Shown: positions 1 through 10,217, counted from the first letter of the stretch. The stretch: 64,000 nucleotides of DNA from Massilia sp. PAMC28688 (GCF_019443445.1 NZ_CP080378.1:1798001-1862000); one strand, 5' to 3'. Numbers and translations: made by a program. Notes: generated by a model from the letters alone, not told the origin.

Positions 1-1515
<1,515 letters not shown>

Positions 1516-1627
1516 CTAATTTTTGGAAATGATGTCAGTACGGCCACGTCAATACAGATGTCCGGGGCGCGCACGACTGATGCGGGGCGCGCTTGTCATG
1601 GACGGGGCTTTACCGTAGGCTGGTCCC

Positions 1628-2173
1628 ATGCACCCGCGCGCCCTCCTCTGCTGCCTGATGTTCGCGTGCGCCGCCCCGGTTCTGGCGGCGCCGCTTGACG
1701 TTGCGGCCAGGCGTGTCGAAGTCGACGGCGAACAGATTTTCGAAGTGGTCGCCAGCGGCACCGTCAAGGCATCGCAGGCTGCGGTGTGGAAGGTCCTCAC
1801 CGATTACGAACGCATGCCCGAATTTGTGCCGGACCTGGAAAAGACGCGCCTGTTGTCCCGCAACGGCAACCGCGCCATCCTGGAGCAGGCCGGCGTGGCA
1901 CGCTTCATGTTCCTGAGCCGGAACATCCACCTGGTGGTGCAGGCACACGAAACGCCGATGAGCGCCATCGACATTTCGCTCGTCACGGGCGACATGAAAA
2001 TGTATGACTGCCGCTGGGAGATCACTCCACTTCCCGACGGCGGCACGCGCCTGGACTACACCGGCAGGATGGTCCCGAAGTTCTACGTGCCCGGCGTACT
2101 CGGGTCAAACATGATCCGGCGCGACATCACGCGCATGATGCAGGCGGTACTCGACCACCTGGACAAGACGTGA
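1628..2173 (+). CDS. exported SRPBCC/START-like (cyclase/dehydrase family) protein
   Basis: A 181-residue protein with a signal peptide (about residues 1-20, a hydrophobic core ending in VLAA) followed by a polyketide-cyclase/START-like domain. The segment VWKVLTDYERMPEFVPDLEKT is the typical first helix and loop of this ligand-binding helix-grip fold. The C-terminal part contains the amphipathic helix that usually closes the pocket. The ligand is unknown; periplasmic location is inferred from the signal peptide. It is divergently oriented to fadH, with 172 bp between them that must hold both promoters; I could not pick out convincing -35/-10 boxes. Confidence 0.8.
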   Translation: MHPRALLCCLMFACAAPVLAAPLDVAARRVEVDGEQIFEVVASGTVKASQAAVWKVLTDYERMPEFVPDLEKTRLLSRNGNRAILEQAGVARFMFLSRNIHLVVQAHETPMSAIDISLVTGDMKMYDCRWEITPLPDGGTRLDYTGRMVPKFYVPGVLGSNMIRRDITRMMQAVLDHLDKT

Positions 2174-2191
2174 GCAAGACGTGAGCAAGCC

Positions 2192-2647
2192 TTACGCGGT
2201 GTAGCTGTCGCGGTCACGCAGCTCGGCAAAGCTTTCAATGCTGCCAATGCGGACCGTCACCGGATTGAGACTCATTTGCGGCGACATGGCGCGCCACGCG
2301 AACTGCCATTCCTGCTCGTCGGCTTCGGCAGCACTCTTGGTAAAGGCCGCGCCCAGCGCGGCGCGCACGCCGTACTCCACCGCCCCGTCAATGCCCGCCC
2401 AGCTGGGCAAGGTGCGCTGCACCGCGCGGTGCAGGCGTTCGCCGAATTCCTCGGTATTGTGGATGACCAGGCAGCTGTCGGCCGGAGCGTGCACTTCGAA
2501 CAGCTCCTTGTCCCAGGCCTTGGAGAACGACAGGGTCAGGCAGCCATTGACCGGCTGCAGCCGGAACTGGCCACTCTTCAAGGCCAGTTCCAGTTCGGCG
2601 CGCGGGCCGTAGCGGTGCAGGGTCGGGGGGCGTTTGTAGTCTTGCAT
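2192..2647 (-). CDS. conserved hypothetical protein, 151 aa
   Basis: Cytosolic-looking protein of 151 residues with no signal peptide, no membrane segment and no motif I recognise. The composition is ordinary for the genome, and the minus-strand reading frame fits between two real genes with short gaps. It ends 18 bp from the convergent SRPBCC gene, and its ATG lies 10 bp downstream of the DUF2721 gene stop, so the two minus-strand genes probably share a transcript. Function unknown. Confidence 0.65.
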   Translation of the reverse strand: MQDYKRPPTLHRYGPRAELELALKSGQFRLQPVNGCLTLSFSKAWDKELFEVHAPADSCLVIHNTEEFGERLHRAVQRTLPSWAGIDGAVEYGVRAALGAAFTKSAAEADEQEWQFAWRAMSPQMSLNPVTVRIGSIESFAELRDRDSYTA

Positions 2648-2657
2648 AACGATTCAG

Positions 2658-3101
2658 TCAGGTAGGCGCGGGGCGCTTGTGGCGCCGCCCGCGCGGGGTC
2701 TTGGAAGCGACGAAAATTTCGCGCAGCAGGTACACGAAGCTGCCGATCAGCGTGATCATGCCGACCACGAACAGCGCCGCGATATAGCGGTCCAGCGGCA
2801 GGTTGGTGGTGTCGCCTAAAAAGAGCATGGCAATGACCAGGCAGATGACCAGGCCGCAGGCAGTCGACAGCGCGATGGCGAAGTTGATCAGGTGCCAGCG
2901 CCGGTACAGCACGTCGAGTTCGTCCATGTAGGCTTCGTGATAAGCCACATCGAGCCGGTCTTCGAGCGTGCGGGTGCGGTCGATGATGCGCGCCAGGCGG
3001 TTGGTCAGCACCATCAGCATGGTACACACGCCCGTCAGCAGGAACACGGGCGCAATCGCCAGCTGGATCACATGGCCGATATCGCTGATCTGGATATTCA
3101 T
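2658..3101 (-). CDS. DUF2721 family membrane protein
   Basis: A 147-residue integral membrane protein. Three hydrophobic segments are visible: near residues 8-33 (IGHVIQLAIAPVFLLTGVCT and following), about 70-95 and about 108-132. The charged stretch between the first two (NRLARIIDRTRTLEDRL) is typical of DUF2721 proteins, whose role is not known. The C-terminus is basic (RGRRHKR), as expected for a cytoplasmic tail. It precedes the 151-residue hypothetical gene by 10 bp on the same strand, suggesting co-transcription. Confidence 0.8.
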   Translation of the reverse strand: MNIQISDIGHVIQLAIAPVFLLTGVCTMLMVLTNRLARIIDRTRTLEDRLDVAYHEAYMDELDVLYRRWHLINFAIALSTACGLVICLVIAMLFLGDTTNLPLDRYIAALFVVGMITLIGSFVYLLREIFVASKTPRGRRHKRPAPT

Positions 3102-3165
3102 GAAGCGCTGTCACTGTAATAAGGTCTTGGCGCTAGTGTAGCAGCCGGACCGCTTGAACGGCCCG

Positions 3166-4122
3166 CTATTCGAATCGCCCGATGCGCCGGAACTGCTCGG
3201 TGGCGTCCACCAGCGCCTGCGCGATCCCGCTCTCCATGGCGCCATGGCCTGCATCCGGAATCATGCGCATGACCGAACCGGGCCAGGCGCGGTGCAGCCG
3301 GTGGGCCGTGAGCGGCGGACAAATGACGTCGTAGCGGCCCTGCACGATCACCGACGGCAGGTGGGCAATGCGGCCGAGGTCCGCGAGCAGCTGGCCTTCG
3401 CGCAGAAAGGCGCCATTGGCCATGTAATGCGACTCCAGGCGGCCCACGCCCAGGTCCAGCGTGTCGGAAGCGGCTTCCTCCGGCTGCGGCAGCAGGAATA
3501 CGCGCCGGCCCTCGAACCGGCTCCAGGCCCGCGCTGCCGGCCAGTAGACGTCCGGGTCGTCCGACAGCATGCGGGTGGCGTAGGCCGTGAGCAGATCGCC
3601 GCGTTCGTCCAGCGGGATGGGCGCGACAAATTCCTCGTAGAGCTCGGGATAGAACCACTGGACGCCGTTGAGGAACCATTCCACTTCTTCGGCCGCGCAC
3701 ATGAAAATCCCGCGCAGGACAAAGCCGAGGCAGCGCTCGGGATGGGCCTGGCCATATGCCAGCGCCAGCGTGGAACCCCATGAGCCGCCAAACACCAGCC
3801 ACTGATCGATACCAAATTTGAGGCGCAGGGTTTCCATGTCGCTGATGAGCAACTGGGTGGTGTTGTTGCGCCATTCTCCGAGCGGGGTCGACTTGCCGGC
3901 GCCGCGCTGGTCGAACAGGATGACGCGGTAATGCTCGGGATCGAAAAAGCGCCGGTGCTGTGGCGACAGCCCGGCCCCCGGTCCGCCGTGCAGGAACACC
4001 ACGGGAATGCCGTTGGGGTTGCCCACTTCTTCCCAGTAGATCGTGTGCAGCGCGTCCACTTCCAGCATCCCGTGCTGGGCAGGAGCTATCGCAGGAAACA
4101 GCGCGGTCGGGATGGCAGGCAT
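3166..4122 (-). CDS. pip: proline iminopeptidase
   Basis: Serine peptidase of family S33 that releases N-terminal proline from peptides in the cytoplasm. The 318-residue length matches the family. Visible motifs are the oxyanion-hole segment HGGPG (45-49), the segment DQRGAGKS (71-78) and the nucleophile elbow GGSWGS with Ser114. The acid and base of the triad are likely the Asp in QGRYDVICPP and the His in PDAGHGAME. The alpha/beta-hydrolase core brackets a cap domain rich in aromatic residues. It is monocistronic by position: 64 bp separate its stop from the DUF2721 start, and a gap of nearly 190 bp lies upstream. Confidence 0.93.
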   Translation of the reverse strand: MPAIPTALFPAIAPAQHGMLEVDALHTIYWEEVGNPNGIPVVFLHGGPGAGLSPQHRRFFDPEHYRVILFDQRGAGKSTPLGEWRNNTTQLLISDMETLRLKFGIDQWLVFGGSWGSTLALAYGQAHPERCLGFVLRGIFMCAAEEVEWFLNGVQWFYPELYEEFVAPIPLDERGDLLTAYATRMLSDDPDVYWPAARAWSRFEGRRVFLLPQPEEAASDTLDLGVGRLESHYMANGAFLREGQLLADLGRIAHLPSVIVQGRYDVICPPLTAHRLHRAWPGSVMRMIPDAGHGAMESGIAQALVDATEQFRRIGRFE

Positions 4123-4311
4123 GGAGGCTCTCGGTGGGCGTCAGAGCGTAAATTGTAGCGCACGGGAGGGTCACGCGTGGGGCCGGCCAGGATGCCTGAA
4201 GGCACGAGATGCTGGCGCGATGCCGGCGTCGTGTTGCGTCAACGCTTTGTCTCCATGGCGCCATTGGAAAATGGACAGTGCTATCGTTCAATTCACTCTT
4301 GGGAGACTGCC

Positions 4312-4617
4312 ATGACTGCGAAACTGGAAGTATCTTTATGCACCCCGGTGGATCTGGCCGGGCCGCCCTCCGCCCAGTATGTCAAGATCGATGAAGTCAT
4401 GGACGTGTGTGCCCGGCTGGGCCGGCGCCTGGCCGCCGAATGCGCCGATGGCCTGCACACGCGCCAGATTGTGGTCAAGGCGCTGCTGGGCCTGGTTGAC
4501 GAGGGCGCGCCGCTCGAGCGCATCATGCTCTACGAAATTGCGAATCAAATGCCCCGGCCGGACGAGGCGCCGGTGGACTCCGCCGCGCCGCCCATTCTCG
4601 ACAGCGCCGCGTCCTAG
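4312..4617 (+). CDS. small conserved hypothetical protein, 101 aa
   Basis: A 101-residue protein starting at the ATG at 4312, chosen because a GGGAG ribosome-binding site lies 6 bp upstream; a longer in-frame extension to 4177 lacks this. The sequence is acidic, with two predicted helices (EVMDVCARLGRRLAAEC and IVVKALLGLVDE) and no transmembrane segment. No family is recognised. Its TAG stop overlaps the TAG stop of the convergent deaminase gene within one CTAG tetranucleotide. Confidence 0.6.
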   Translation: MTAKLEVSLCTPVDLAGPPSAQYVKIDEVMDVCARLGRRLAAECADGLHTRQIVVKALLGLVDEGAPLERIMLYEIANQMPRPDEAPVDSAAPPILDSAAS

Positions 4618-5927
4618 AAAAAGGTGTTGAAGGCCTGCTGCACGCGGTAGTCGTCATCCACGCCAAGCAGTACAGGCCATTTGTCGAAGGTGGTGCAGGG
4701 GTGCGAAATGCCGCATCCAATCAAATCGCCCACCGCCAGTTCCTGGCATAGCACGTCGCCCTCCGGCAGCTGCAGGTAGGCATGCTGGTCGTTCATCTTC
4801 ACGATGCGGCAGCCCGGCGGCAAGGGCCGGGGCGTGCCGGGACCGGGACGGTGCGACCACAGCGCGGCCGGCAGCGCGACGTCGTAGGAAGCGTCGCGCT
4901 TGCCCATGGTGAGGATCGCCAGGCCGGGTTCGGGGCGCGATTGCACCATGGACCACACCTCCAGCGCCGGCACCAGGCCACCGATGCCAGCGGCCTCGCG
5001 TGCATTGAGTTCGCCGGTCAGGCCCAGGTACATGCCATGGTCGCAGGTCAGGTAGCAGCCGCTGCGCAAAATCGGCACGAGCGGGCGGCTCAGGGCCGGC
5101 AGGTTTTCAAGGCCGCGTGCCACCAGGTCGAAGTAGGCCGAGCCGCCGGCGGTGGCCAGGATGTCGGCAGCGCCGAACAAGCCTTCGGCATCGCACTGGG
5201 CCACCAATGCGGCCAGCTGCGCCACAAAGGCATTCACGGCCTGCACGTCGTGCGCGCGGTCGTCGGAGACCAGCAGGCCTTCGTAGCCTTCAATGCCGGC
5301 CAGCTGCAGCCCCGGGGCGGCCGCGATGGCGCGTGCCACCTCCATTGCCTGCTGCGGGCTGCGGCACCCGGCGCGCTTGCCGCTGATGCCCAGCTCCACC
5401 AGCAGCGACAGCGGCCGCGGGAGGATGCTGGCCGCGGCGGACAGGCGCGCCACGCCTTCCAGCGAATCGGCCAGTGCGAAAAAGGCGAAGTCGGGATCGC
5501 CGCGCAGCAGTTCCATGATGCTGTTGATGTCCGCACGGGCGACCAGCTGATTGGCCAAGAGCACGCGGCGCACGCCAAAGCGGTGCGCCACCTGCACTTG
5601 CGGCACCGTGGCCAGCGTCATGCCCCATGCGCCATTGGCCAGCTGCGCGCCAAACAGCTGCGGGCACATGGTGGTCTTGCCGTGCGGCGCCAGCGCGGCG
5701 CCGTGGCGTGCGCAAAAGTCGCGCATCCAGTCCAGGTTATGCCGCAGCGCCGTCAGCTTGAGGACAGCGACCGGAAAGCTGGTGTCGGCATGCAGCACGT
5801 TCCAGCCCTGGGCGGCGATGGCACCCTGGCGCAATGGCTCGGTCAGCGGCACACCCTTGGTACCGGGAACGAGTAGTTGGTCTTCGAGCGCGCTCAGGGC
5901 CAGGCCATCTCGTGGCAGCAGCGACAT
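4614..5927 (-). CDS. PLP-dependent amino acid deaminase (D-serine dehydratase / alanine racemase-like fold)
   Basis: A 437-residue fold-type III PLP enzyme. Near the N-terminus PHGKT carries the lysine (Lys84) expected to bind pyridoxal phosphate, followed by the alanine-racemase-like barrel. The C-terminal domain ends with a segment GCGISHPCTTFDKW, whose His and Cys match the metal-binding site of the D-serine dehydratase/D-threonine aldolase group. The substrate is probably a D-amino acid, but the sequence does not fix which one. The ATG at 5927 is preferred over the ATG at 5942 because the ribosome-binding sequence AAAGGA lies inside the first codons after 5942 and 6 bp before 5927. Convergent overlap with the 101-residue gene at CTAG. 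Confidence 0.85.
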   Translation of the reverse strand: MSLLPRDGLALSALEDQLLVPGTKGVPLTEPLRQGAIAAQGWNVLHADTSFPVAVLKLTALRHNLDWMRDFCARHGAALAPHGKTTMCPQLFGAQLANGAWGMTLATVPQVQVAHRFGVRRVLLANQLVARADINSIMELLRGDPDFAFFALADSLEGVARLSAAASILPRPLSLLVELGISGKRAGCRSPQQAMEVARAIAAAPGLQLAGIEGYEGLLVSDDRAHDVQAVNAFVAQLAALVAQCDAEGLFGAADILATAGGSAYFDLVARGLENLPALSRPLVPILRSGCYLTCDHGMYLGLTGELNAREAAGIGGLVPALEVWSMVQSRPEPGLAILTMGKRDASYDVALPAALWSHRPGPGTPRPLPPGCRIVKMNDQHAYLQLPEGDVLCQELAVGDLIGCGISHPCTTFDKWPVLLGVDDDYRVQQAFNTFF

Positions 5928-5942
5928 GGCAAATCCTTTCAT

Positions 5943-6117
5943 AGCTTCATTTAATTACAGGGCGGTACTGGTGGCGATATCCAGCAGCTCGGTGCGAGCA
6001 CGTTGCGCTGGCGGGTGATCTCCAGCGCCAGGACGACCTTGGTCAGACGTTCAGACCGGACGTGCAGCAGCACACAGATGAAGAGTAACAGAAGAGCGAA
6101 ATTTGTTGCACGGCACG
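5943..6117 (-). other. possible remnant of a regulator gene tail
   Basis: This short gap upstream of the deaminase reads on the minus strand like the broken end of a protein: one frame gives SERLTKVVLALEITRQRNV and a frame-shifted continuation gives RARTELLDIATSTAL followed by a stop. Such a tail would suit a transcriptional regulator next to an amino acid deaminase, but the match is from memory of style only. No intact gene is present here. Confidence 0.15.
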
Positions 6118-6837
6118 TCAGTCATCCGCCAGCAGCCGTTCAAGGCGGCGCTGATAGTGATTGAGGAAGTCGCGCGTGACGGCGACATGCTCGGTATCCT
6201 CGTAAGCCACCTCGCTAATCCCCTCTCCATCGAACTGCAATATTTTGGCGCGCGGATACGACAAGAGAATCGGAGAATGCGTTGCGATGATGAACTGGCA
6301 GTCCTGCTGCACCAGCTGGTGGATGGCCGACAGGGCTGCCAGTTGCCGCGTGGGCGACAGCGCCGCTTCCGGTTCGTCCAGCAGGTAAAAGCCGCCCGGC
6401 TTGAAATCGAGCATCACGTCCATGAAGGCTTCGCCGTGCGAGCGCAAGTGCAGCGAAGGCCGGGAACCGGGGCCGAGACTGTCCAGATAGGTGAAGACAT
6501 TGAACAGGCTTTCCGCGCGCAGGAAGTAGGCCATGCGGGGGCGCCGGAAACTTTTGACCAGTTTCAAATGGTCGCCCAGGGCCGAGACTTCCTGCTGCTG
6601 GCGCGATACATTGCTCGTGCCCCCTTCCGCCGGCAAGCCCATGGCGACCGCAATGGCTTCGAGCAGGGTTGACTTGCCGGCACCGTTCTCTCCAACAAAA
6701 AACGTCACATCGGCATGCGGGGCGACGACGTTCATGTTGCGCAAGGCGGGAATGCTGAAGGGATAGCGCGAAAAATCAAGCTGGGCATCCTGGTCCAGCG
6801 TGATCTCCCGCAGGTAAGGTTTCGCTTGAATCACCAT
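6118..6837 (-). CDS. stand-alone AAA/ABC-type ATPase (predicted ATPase of the COG3910 kind)
   Basis: A 239-residue soluble ATPase. The Walker A motif GENGAGKST lies near residue 50, the region SRQQQEVSALGDHL follows, and Walker B is LLDEPEAALS, followed by the H-loop ATHSPILL. There are no membrane segments and no fused nuclease or DNA-binding domain. Proteins of this design are short relatives of the Rad50/OLD ATPases; the cellular role is not known. The second in-frame ATG (6837) gives MVIQAKPYL and is preferred over the ATG at 6849. A strong terminator between it and phaB implies that it has its own promoter or depends on read-through. Confidence 0.8.
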   Translation of the reverse strand: MVIQAKPYLREITLDQDAQLDFSRYPFSIPALRNMNVVAPHADVTFFVGENGAGKSTLLEAIAVAMGLPAEGGTSNVSRQQQEVSALGDHLKLVKSFRRPRMAYFLRAESLFNVFTYLDSLGPGSRPSLHLRSHGEAFMDVMLDFKPGGFYLLDEPEAALSPTRQLAALSAIHQLVQQDCQFIIATHSPILLSYPRAKILQFDGEGISEVAYEDTEHVAVTRDFLNHYQRRLERLLADD

Positions 6838-6851
6838 GGGCGACTCCACAT

Positions 6852-6878
6852 AAAAAAAAGCACCGCCGAAGCAGTGCT
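6852..6878 (-). terminator. Rho-independent terminator of the phaA-phaB unit
   Basis: On the minus strand, AGCACTGC and GCGGTGCT form an 8-bp stem (one G-U pair) closed by a TTCG tetraloop and followed by eight T residues. It lies 22 bp past the phaB stop, so it should end the PHB biosynthesis transcript. Confidence 0.85.
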
Positions 6879-6899
6879 CTCTGTTGCCGCAATGGCGAC

Positions 6900-7640
6900 T
6901 TACGACATGTGCTGGCCACCGTTAATGGCGATGTTGGCGCCCGTGACGAACGCGGCTTCATCCGACGACAGGTAGGCCACCAGGCCTGCCACTTCTTCCG
7001 GCTTGCCGAGGCGCGCCATGGGAATTTGCGGAATGATCTTGCTGTCCAACACATCCTTGGGAATTTCCATGACCATCTTAGTGCCGATATAGCCTGGCGA
7101 GATGGTGTTGACGGTCACGCCCTTGCGGGCCACTTCCAGCGCCAGCGCCTTGGTGAAACCATGCATGCCGGCCTTGGCGGCCGAATAGTTGGTCTGGCCG
7201 AAAGCACCCTTCTGCCCGTTGACCGAAGAGATATTGATGATGCGGCCCCAGCCACGCTCCACCATGCCGTCGCACACCGGCTTGGTCATGTTGAACACCG
7301 AATCCAGGTTGGTGGCCATGACGGCGTCCCAGTTCGGCTTGTCCATCTTCTTGAAGGTCATGTCGCGCGTGATACCGGCGTTATTGACCAGCACATCGAT
7401 AGGACCGACTTCCTGCTGGATTTTGGCCACGCAAGCCTGCGCGGAATCGTAATCGGCAACGTCGCATGCATAGGCCTTGAAATCAAATCCCATTTCCCTG
7501 GTGGTTGCCAGCCAGTCTTCCACCTTCTTGTTACCAGGCGAATACGTGGTGACAACCCTGTAACCGAGCGCGGCCAGCTTGATGCACACCGCTTCGCCCA
7601 AACCGCCCATACCGCCGGTCACCAATGCAACTCTAGCCAT
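6900..7640 (-). CDS. phaB: acetoacetyl-CoA reductase
   Basis: Short-chain dehydrogenase that reduces acetoacetyl-CoA to (R)-3-hydroxybutyryl-CoA with NADPH, the second step of polyhydroxybutyrate synthesis. The 246 residues show the nucleotide-binding motif TGGMGGLG (8-15), NNAG (86-89) and the catalytic Ser-Tyr-Lys set, with Tyr152 and Lys156 in NYSAAKAG and a Ser in NISSVNG. The long stretch ITRDMTFKKMDKPNWDAVM is typical of PhaB. It lies 54 bp downstream of phaA, with AGGAGA before its ATG, so the two genes form an operon. The synthase gene phaC is not in the window. Confidence 0.95.
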   Translation of the reverse strand: MARVALVTGGMGGLGEAVCIKLAALGYRVVTTYSPGNKKVEDWLATTREMGFDFKAYACDVADYDSAQACVAKIQQEVGPIDVLVNNAGITRDMTFKKMDKPNWDAVMATNLDSVFNMTKPVCDGMVERGWGRIINISSVNGQKGAFGQTNYSAAKAGMHGFTKALALEVARKGVTVNTISPGYIGTKMVMEIPKDVLDSKIIPQIPMARLGKPEEVAGLVAYLSSDEAAFVTGANIAINGGQHMS

Positions 7641-7694
7641 TTGTCTTCTCCTGTTTTTATCTGACGACTACAAACACATCACGGGTTCAATCAA

Positions 7695-8873
7695 TCAATC
7701 CCGCTCGACTGCTAATGCAACTCCCATGCCGCCGCCGATGCACAGGCTGGCAAGCCCTTTCTTGGCGTCACGACGCACCATTTCGTGCAGCAGCGTGACC
7801 AGCACGCGTGCGCCCGATGCACCAATCGGGTGCCCCAGGGCAATGGCGCCACCGTTGACGTTGATCTTGCTGATATCCCAGCCCATTTCCTTGTTCACTG
7901 CCAGCGCCTGGGCGGCGAATGCTTCGTTAATTTCCATCAGGTCCACTTCTTCGTGGGTCCAGCCCGCCTTTTTCAGGCACAGCTGGGTGGCCGAGACCGG
8001 CCCCATGCCCATGATGGTGGGGTCAAGACCGGCCGACGAGTACGCCTTGATACGGGCCAGCGGGGTCAGGCCCAGCTCTTTGGCCTTGGAGGCGGACATC
8101 ATGATGACGGCTGCCGCACCATCGTTGAGGCCCGATGCATTGCCGGCGGTGACGGTGCCTTCCTTGTTGAAGGCAGGACGCAGTGACGACAGCGCCTCGA
8201 GCGTGCTGCCATGCTTTGGATACTCGTCGGTATCGAAAATGGTCACGCCCTTCTTGCCCGGGATTTCAATGGGAATGATTTCATCCTTGAACTTGCCTTC
8301 TTTCTGGGCAGCCTCGGCCTTGAGTTGGGATTGCAGTGCAAATTCATCCTGGGCGGCGCGCGAAATATCGAACTTCTTGGCGACGTTTTCCGCCGTGACA
8401 CCCATGTGATACTGGTTGTAGACATCCCACAGACCATCGACAATCATGGTGTCGGTCAGCTTGGCGTCGCCCATGCGGAAGCCGTCGCGCGAGCCGTTGA
8501 GCACGTGCGGCGAAGCGCTCATGTTTTCCTGACCACCGGCAATGATGATGTCGGCATCGCCGCACTTGATGGCCTGGGCCGCCAGGTGAGTGGCCTTCAG
8601 GCCGCTGCCGCAGACTTTGCCGACAGTAAAGGCCGGCACCATATCGGGCAGGCCAGCCTTGATGACAGCCTGGCGTGCGGGACCCTGGCCAACACCGGCC
8701 GTGAGCACCTGGCCCATGATGACTTCGTTAATGCTGGCAGGATCGAGGCCAATCTTGGCGACCAGGGCCTTGATGACCTGGGCACCGAGTTCGGCGGCGG
8801 GGATTTTTGCCAGCGTGCCGCCAAATTTACCGACTGCGGTACGGCCAGCGGCCACGATTACGACGTCTTCCAT
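7695..8873 (-). CDS. phaA: acetyl-CoA acetyltransferase (beta-ketothiolase)
   Basis: Condenses two acetyl-CoA to acetoacetyl-CoA, the first step of polyhydroxybutyrate synthesis. The 392-residue protein has the acyl-accepting Cys88 in VCGSGLKA, the GHPIGASG motif with the catalytic His, and the C-terminal CIGGGMG with the second catalytic Cys. The ATG at 8873 gives [19 protein letters not shown], the usual thiolase start; an in-frame extension to 8915 is not conserved in style. It is the first gene of the phaA-phaB unit. A promoter candidate lies about 270 bp upstream. Confidence 0.95.
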   Translation of the reverse strand: MEDVVIVAAGRTAVGKFGGTLAKIPAAELGAQVIKALVAKIGLDPASINEVIMGQVLTAGVGQGPARQAVIKAGLPDMVPAFTVGKVCGSGLKATHLAAQAIKCGDADIIIAGGQENMSASPHVLNGSRDGFRMGDAKLTDTMIVDGLWDVYNQYHMGVTAENVAKKFDISRAAQDEFALQSQLKAEAAQKEGKFKDEIIPIEIPGKKGVTIFDTDEYPKHGSTLEALSSLRPAFNKEGTVTAGNASGLNDGAAAVIMMSASKAKELGLTPLARIKAYSSAGLDPTIMGMGPVSATQLCLKKAGWTHEEVDLMEINEAFAAQALAVNKEMGWDISKINVNGGAIALGHPIGASGARVLVTLLHEMVRRDAKKGLASLCIGGGMGVALAVERD

Positions 8874-9204
8874 GTAGTTCTCCGATGTACTGGCGCAGGG
8901 CCAGGGTGGTTTCAAGTGTGCAGCCGACTTCGGTGTATCACCGGCATGCGGCTGCCGTTACAGAAATAGGTGTTCGCCAGCAATAGCCGGTGCGCGGCAA
9001 AGGGTGACCCAAGCCGGTTTGCCGCTTGCACCCGTGCCCGATCGCGGCCACAAGCAAACAGGAACAGCCACACTGGAACGCCCGCGGGGCGATAAAGTCC
9101 GCCATGGTAAGGCAAGGGTCCCTGTCCGGGTTTGAGCAAAATCAATCTTATCAGCTTATTCACTGAAAACAAGTATGACAGTTGCGCGAACGGCTTGCAT
9201 TGAT
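8874..9204. other. intergenic region between metR and phaA
   Basis: A 331-bp stretch without a convincing gene. A minus-strand frame of 110 codons crosses it but resembles no protein and has no ribosome-binding site. Its left end is the leader of phaA; the right third (9141-9180) is clearly AT-richer than the rest and carries the promoter candidate listed separately. Confidence 0.5.
9145..9172 (-). promoter_or_regulatory. candidate promoter of phaA
   Basis: On the minus strand TTGTTT (9172-9167) and TAAGAT (9150-9145) are separated by 16 bp, in the only AT-rich part of the gap. Transcription from here would give phaA a 5' leader of about 265 nt. Based on box similarity only. Confidence 0.35.
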
Positions 9205-10113
9205 TCAAGTGAGTAATTTGATGCCATCCAGCGTGCGCGCGCATTGCTCCCTGATCACGGTCACGAAGTCAGCGACGAAGGCTTTCGAGGCCAGCGCCGG
9301 CGGCACCGATACAAAGGCATCGCTCCACAGGCCGCCCGCACCCACCGGCTTGGCCAGCACATAGTCGTAATCGACATAGTTCTTGATGGCCCAGTTGGGC
9401 AGCGCCGCGACCCCGCGCCGGCTGGCCACGAGCTGCAGGATCGCTACCGTCAGCTCGGCCGTGCGGCGTTCGAACCTGACGCCTGCCGGCAGCAATACTT
9501 CGCGGATGAGATCGATGCGTTCCTGCGGCACGGGATACGTGATCAGGGTTTCGCCCGCAAAATCAGCCGCTTCCAGGCGACGCTGGGAAGCCAGGCGATG
9601 CTTTTGCGCCAGCACGACCAGAATCTCGAAACGGAACAGGGGAAACACGGTAAAGCCGGGCCCGCATGCCGAACCGATGACCAGGTCGGCCTGCCCCGCG
9701 CGCAGCAATTCCACCGGGTCGCTGTGGAAACCGGAGACCAGGTCGATTTCCACTTCCGGCCAGCGCTGGCGAAACTCGTCCATGACCGGCATCAGCCAGT
9801 CAAAGCAGGTATGGCATTCGAGCGCCACCCGCAGCTGGCCCGTATCGCCCTGCGACAGGCGGGCCACATCACGCTCGGCCTGCTCTACGGCGGGCAACAC
9901 GGCGCCCGCCAGGTCCAGCAGGCGGGTGCCGGTGGCGGTAAAGGCAATGGGGACCGACTTGCGCTCGAACAGGGGGCCGCCGTAACGCTCTTCCATGAGC
10001 CGGATCTGGTGGGACAGCGCAGACTGCGTGAGGTTCAGTAATTGCGCCGCCCGCACCAGGCTGCCCGCCGATTGCAGCGCGCTCAGGGTACGCAGATGAC
10101 GAAGCTCGAGCAT
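9205..10113 (-). CDS. metR: LysR-family regulator MetR
   Basis: A 302-residue LysR-type activator. Residues 1-60 form the winged helix-turn-helix (LRHLRTLSALQSAGSLVRAA and following, with QSALSHQI as recognition helix), followed by the two-lobed effector domain. Identity as MetR rests on the divergent position next to a metE homologue, the overall sequence style (EERYGGPLFERKSVPIAFT) and a site matching the MetR consensus 15 bp upstream of its start. In known systems MetR uses homocysteine as co-inducer and represses its own gene. The metE-like target here is damaged, so other targets may matter more. Confidence 0.9.
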   Translation of the reverse strand: MLELRHLRTLSALQSAGSLVRAAQLLNLTQSALSHQIRLMEERYGGPLFERKSVPIAFTATGTRLLDLAGAVLPAVEQAERDVARLSQGDTGQLRVALECHTCFDWLMPVMDEFRQRWPEVEIDLVSGFHSDPVELLRAGQADLVIGSACGPGFTVFPLFRFEILVVLAQKHRLASQRRLEAADFAGETLITYPVPQERIDLIREVLLPAGVRFERRTAELTVAILQLVASRRGVAALPNWAIKNYVDYDYVLAKPVGAGGLWSDAFVSVPPALASKAFVADFVTVIREQCARTLDGIKLLT

Positions 10114-10128
10114 CAGCGGCCCTCAGTA

Positions 10129-10141
10129 TGAATAATTTTCA
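10129..10141. promoter_or_regulatory. MetR binding site
   Basis: TGAATAATTTTCA matches the MetR consensus TGAA-N5-TTCA exactly and lies in the 104-bp gap between metR and the metE-like gene, 15 bp upstream of the metR start codon. Confidence 0.7.
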
Positions 10142-10217
10142 TCTTAAACCACAAAAAGTTTCGTTTTTATTATAAGCGGACTTGCCCCAAACTTTAGCTA
10201 TCGAATATTTCACAACA

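Noticed and set aside
8912..9244. 110-codon minus-strand frame between metR and phaA
   Set aside because: Overlaps the metR 3' end, no ribosome-binding site and no protein-like pattern.
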